From contig CAZHNG010000277.1 in assembly GCA_964533785.1 (NCBI GenBank), positions 1 to 9,087 on the forward strand: a DNA stretch of 9,087 nt, written 5' to 3'. Source of the DNA: JANQRV01 sp964533785. GTDB lineage: Bacteria; Bacteroidota; Bacteroidia; Chitinophagales; Saprospiraceae. This document shows positions 6,932-9,087 of this stretch, piece after piece. The translations under genes and the position numbers were made by a program. Position 1 is the stretch's first letter, and every line of letters begins with the position of its first letter. The notes under the pieces are model-generated. The model saw only the letters and a list, made by a program, of their open reading frames with translations, ran no database searches and was not told the origin of the DNA.

Positions 6932-7009
6932 GCAGCCAGCTTTCTGTTTGATAGAAATAAAAACAGAAAACGTGGTAAGTGGGAAATGGTTTTTAGCCAG
7001 CACTGGTAC

Positions 7010-7027
7010 CGCGGAATTTATTCCGCG
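7010..7027. promoter_or_regulatory. Perfect palindrome in the receptor leader
   Basis: CGCGGAAT (7010-7017) and ATTCCGCG (7020-7027) form a perfect 8-bp dyad around TT. It lies just downstream of the promoter candidate at 7044-7051, near the predicted transcription start, and about 80 bp before the receptor ATG. The position suits an operator or a 5' mRNA stem-loop. It is not followed by a T run on the minus strand, so a terminator is less likely. Confidence 0.4.
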
Positions 7028-7043
7028 TCATTCTCTTCAAACC

Positions 7044-7051
7044 CAAATTTA
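7044..7051 (-). promoter_or_regulatory. Candidate Bacteroidota -7 box for the receptor gene
   Basis: The minus strand reads TAAATTTG, fitting TAnnTTTG exactly. It lies between the NTF2-fold gene and the receptor and would give a leader of roughly 105 nt containing the palindrome at 7010-7027. No convincing -33 element is seen at the usual spacing. Confidence 0.4.
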
Positions 7052-7114
7052 TGCTACGTTTGCCGAAGAACTGGAATAAAATACCCAAAGTAGTCCAGCA
7101 ATCCGTTTTACCAA

Positions 7115-7621
7115 TCACTTTTTCTGAGGATCCCACTCCTTACTGGCCCGCCCAAAATCCCACACGGCTGTAATAGCACTAATTCGCCATTGCTTCTCCC
7201 TTTTTTCCAAGATCTTTACAACGTAGGCATCAATCTCTGTGTCATCGACCATGGTAGTATGTTCGCGGTAGGCTGCCCAAGCCACTTCGCCGCGGATTTG
7301 AATATTCCAATTATCGAATTCTACGTCGGAGACTTTTCTACCGTCGGAGCAAGCTTTTCTATTCAAGTGTTTTTTCATATTCTCGATAAAGGAAATGCCT
7401 TTCCCGACAGCAGCAGTCCCTGGACGCATGTAATTGGTTACCGCAAAAACAGTATGGTCAGCCGGTAACATCGTCGATGCCCATTCTTCGGCATCGCAAT
7501 CAATAGCACTAGTGACTTCTTTGATAATAACTTTTTTGATCGCTTCTTCCTCAGCATTTTGTGAAAAAGCAAAGCAAATCCATCCCATGGTTAGCATGCT
7601 AACGATAGTAAATGATCTCAT
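7115..7621 (-). CDS. Secreted NTF2-fold (SnoaL/DUF4440-like) protein
   Basis: The 168-residue product has a signal peptide (residues 1-20, MRSFTIVSMLTMGWICFAFS), so it is exported, probably to the periplasm. The mature part (about 25-155) fits the NTF2-like fold: helices at the N-terminus (AIKKVIIKEVTSAIDCDAEEWA), then the strand pattern with NWNIQIRGEVAWAAY (104-118), IDAYVVKILEKREKQWRISAI (130-150) and a C-terminal strand. The W-x-I pattern and the alternating strands are common in DUF4440/SnoaL_3-type proteins. Members include small-molecule binding proteins and a few enzymes; no catalytic residues can be assigned here, and the role is unknown. The ATG at 7621 has no strong ribosome binding site. 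It follows the SnoaL-like gene by 77 bp on the same strand and could be cotranscribed with it. Confidence 0.7.
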   Translation of the reverse strand: MRSFTIVSMLTMGWICFAFSQNAEEEAIKKVIIKEVTSAIDCDAEEWASTMLPADHTVFAVTNYMRPGTAAVGKGISFIENMKKHLNRKACSDGRKVSDVEFDNWNIQIRGEVAWAAYREHTTMVDDTEIDAYVVKILEKREKQWRISAITAVWDFGRASKEWDPQKK

Positions 7622-7698
7622 GATTGTTAAAATTGAATTGAAAATGCTTTGTACCGTGGCTTTGTAGGGTATTCAGGGTAGAGGCCTATTCTCTTAAA

Positions 7699-8091
7699 CT
7701 ATTGCCCTTGCTGAGCAAAGGCTCCGATCTGCTGCATCAAAGCCATGGTATCCACTACCATATCGTGCGAAACGATCTTTCCATCTTGTAAATGATAGCT
7801 GATGAACCCTGGAATACTTACTTCTTTATTACTGGCGGGCACCCCATGAAATTCCCCTTTGTGTACCCCAATAAAAGTGAAGGAAACCGATACTTTATCT
7901 TCTTCAGCGATAAATTCCTTTGGCTCCAATTTGTAACCGGGGAAAGAGGCCTCAAATACCTGAATATGTTGTTTCAATTCCATATCGGCATCCGAAATAT
8001 AGCGATCCATCATCTCTTGATTTTTAGGTCTACCGCTATTCAATTCTTCAAAGTAGGCTTGAATGATTTGGCGGTTTTTCTCCGTTGACAT
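7699..8091 (-). CDS. SnoaL-like / ester cyclase family protein
   Basis: This 130-residue cytoplasmic protein has no signal peptide. The pattern FPGYKLEPKEFIAEEDKVSVSF (50-71), then GVHKGEFHGVPASNKEV (75-91), then YHLQDGKIVSHDMVVDTMALMQQIG (99-123) is the signature of the SnoaL-like ester cyclase family, whose NTF2 fold forms a pocket for small hydrophobic molecules. Characterised SnoaL enzymes close rings in polyketide synthesis, but most homologues in genomes like this one stand outside any polyketide cluster and have unknown roles, which is also the case here. The length is normal. The ATG at 8091 lies 43 bp after a promoter candidate, and the gene for an AraC regulator is 108 bp upstream on the same strand, which suggests, but does not show, control by it. 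Confidence 0.75.
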   Translation of the reverse strand: MSTEKNRQIIQAYFEELNSGRPKNQEMMDRYISDADMELKQHIQVFEASFPGYKLEPKEFIAEEDKVSVSFTFIGVHKGEFHGVPASNKEVSIPGFISYHLQDGKIVSHDMVVDTMALMQQIGAFAQQGQ

Positions 8092-8134
8092 GCTTGTTCA
8101 GTTTTATGTTGAAAAATAGAAAGGTTTTACTATT

Positions 8135-8142
8135 CAAAAATA
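8135..8142 (-). promoter_or_regulatory. Candidate Bacteroidota -7 box for the SnoaL-like gene
   Basis: The minus strand reads TATTTTTG, an exact TAnnTTTG match, 43 bp before the ATG at 8091. It sits within a small dyad (CTATT / AATAG, 8130-8143). A promoter here would let the two NTF2-fold genes be transcribed apart from the AraC regulator. The -33 element is not clear. Confidence 0.45.
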
Positions 8143-8199
8143 GTCTCCGTGCATAATCTTGTATTGTAAAAAACGGACATCTTGAATTTCCGACGAAAT

Positions 8200-9015
8200 T
8201 CATTTGCTCAATACTTTCACTAATGCCCGGTTCTTTTGAATTTGTGCGGTAGGATTCTTACCGAAGAATTCCTTGTAATCCTTGATAAAATGGGATTGGT
8301 CGTAGAAAGCTTCGTCGGCTATAAAGCTGCGCCAGGAAATATCAGGATTTTTGGTCAAACAAAGGTTGACATAACTAAACCTTTTGAGGCGGGCAAAGTA
8401 TTTGGGATTCATCCCTACCCTGGCCTTAAACACACGACGTAGTTGACGCGGACTAACGCACAGCTTTGCAGCCAGCTCATCCATACGGACCATACCTCGC
8501 CGGTTTATGATGATGGAAGCGGCCTCATCAGCGAAATGCCAATTTTGATCATTTCTTTTTAGTCGATCCAGCAGAAATGTTTCCAACACCTGGATGCGCC
8601 GCAAATGAGATCCGGCGTCCGCCAGCTTTTCGGAAATAAAAGCTGCTTCTTTTCCAAGCCAGTTCGTAAGATCTAACCGGTCATTCATGAATTCCGGCAG
8701 GTTATCTATGGAAAATAAATTACGGAAAGCAGCCCCTCTGAAAATGATGCCGGCCACCCCAATTTCCTGAGTGATCACCAATGTATAAGGCCCGGTAGAA
8801 TGGCCACTCAAAAACTGATTGGGAACAGAAGCTCCAGATTTTAATTGATTGTAAACTTGGTAAGGTTCCTTATAATTGAAAACCATGGCAAAGCAATTCG
8901 AAGCGTGGCTGGTAATGGAGAAGGGCTTTGCCGGAGTACCACTGGATTCCCAGAGGTAATAACCTACCACGTACGGCTGCAATAATTTTGAGGGTTTGTA
9001 TTTTTTATAAAACAA
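8200..9015 (-). CDS. AraC family transcriptional regulator
   Basis: This 271-residue DNA-binding regulator has an N-terminal region (about 1-150) resembling the DUF6597-type sensing domain often fused to AraC domains in Bacteroidota; it starts with YKKYKPSKLLQPYVVGYYLWES and contains FRGAAFRNLF (92-101). The C-terminal AraC domain has two helix-turn-helix units: the first at about 177-198 (VRMDELAAKLCVSPRQLRRVFK) and the second at about 227-252 (DEAFYDQSHFIKDYKEFFGKNP). Length is normal. The start is TTG at 9015: an in-frame stop lies 24 bp upstream with no ATG or GTG between, and the next ATG is at residue 44, inside the sensing domain, so TTG is the best start. The ligand is unknown. The closest candidate target is the SnoaL-like gene downstream. 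Confidence 0.88.
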   Translation of the reverse strand: MFYKKYKPSKLLQPYVVGYYLWESSGTPAKPFSITSHASNCFAMVFNYKEPYQVYNQLKSGASVPNQFLSGHSTGPYTLVITQEIGVAGIIFRGAAFRNLFSIDNLPEFMNDRLDLTNWLGKEAAFISEKLADAGSHLRRIQVLETFLLDRLKRNDQNWHFADEAASIIINRRGMVRMDELAAKLCVSPRQLRRVFKARVGMNPKYFARLKRFSYVNLCLTKNPDISWRSFIADEAFYDQSHFIKDYKEFFGKNPTAQIQKNRALVKVLSK

Positions 9016-9046
9016 AGCTTGCTTTCGATTTGATTATTTATGCGAA

Positions 9047-9070
9047 TCAAGGGTTAAAAGTAGCCCTTGA
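9047..9070. other. Perfect 7-bp hairpin upstream of the regulator
   Basis: TCAAGGG (9047-9053) and CCCTTGA (9064-9070) form a perfect stem with a 10-nt loop, 32 bp before the TTG start. It may be the terminator of a gene beyond the window edge, or an operator for the regulator itself. No T run follows directly on either strand, so the role is open. Confidence 0.3.
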
Positions 9071-9087
9071 AGGTTATTGAAATAAAA

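Noticed and set aside
7699..8091. Polyketide biosynthesis cluster
   Set aside because: The SnoaL-like protein has no polyketide synthase or tailoring genes nearby; the family is common outside such clusters.

Overview
The window looks like a chromosomal segment from a member of the Bacteroidota, most like the Saprospiraceae/Lewinella group (inference; no taxonomic marker gene is present). The reasons are a TonB-dependent receptor with an N-terminal carboxypeptidase-regulatory-like domain, a sialate O-acetylesterase of the type common in this phylum, promoter candidates that fit the Bacteroidota -7 box TAnnTTTG, start sites without clear Shine-Dalgarno sequences, and intergenic regions rich in palindromic repeats.

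Layout. Positions 1-380 are non-coding and end in a 16-bp inverted repeat whose two arms each carry a GntR/HutC-type operator core. Next is the only + strand gene, a secreted sialate O-acetylesterase (381-1928). The 580-bp gap between the convergent genes (1929-2508) holds two tandem copies of a composite palindromic repeat and a small element with IS-like inverted ends. All remaining genes are on the minus strand. In transcription order they are an AraC-type regulator with a TTG start (9015-8200), a cytoplasmic SnoaL-like protein (8091-7699), a secreted NTF2-fold protein (7621-7115), a TonB-dependent receptor broken by one frameshift into two reading frames (6931-5837 and 5829-4582), and a short-form alpha-glucan phosphorylase (4125-2509). 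A 456-bp region with a nested palindromic repeat separates the receptor from the phosphorylase.

Functionally the window is mostly housekeeping and accessory metabolism. The esterase removes acetyl groups from sugars outside the cytoplasm. The phosphorylase releases glucose-1-phosphate from storage or imported glucans. The receptor would import an unknown ligand if the frameshift is a sequencing error. The AraC regulator sits upstream of the two small NTF2-fold proteins and may control the first. I found no convincing new multi-gene system. The most interesting signals are the paired operators before the esterase, the receptor frameshift, and the layered repeat structures between genes.
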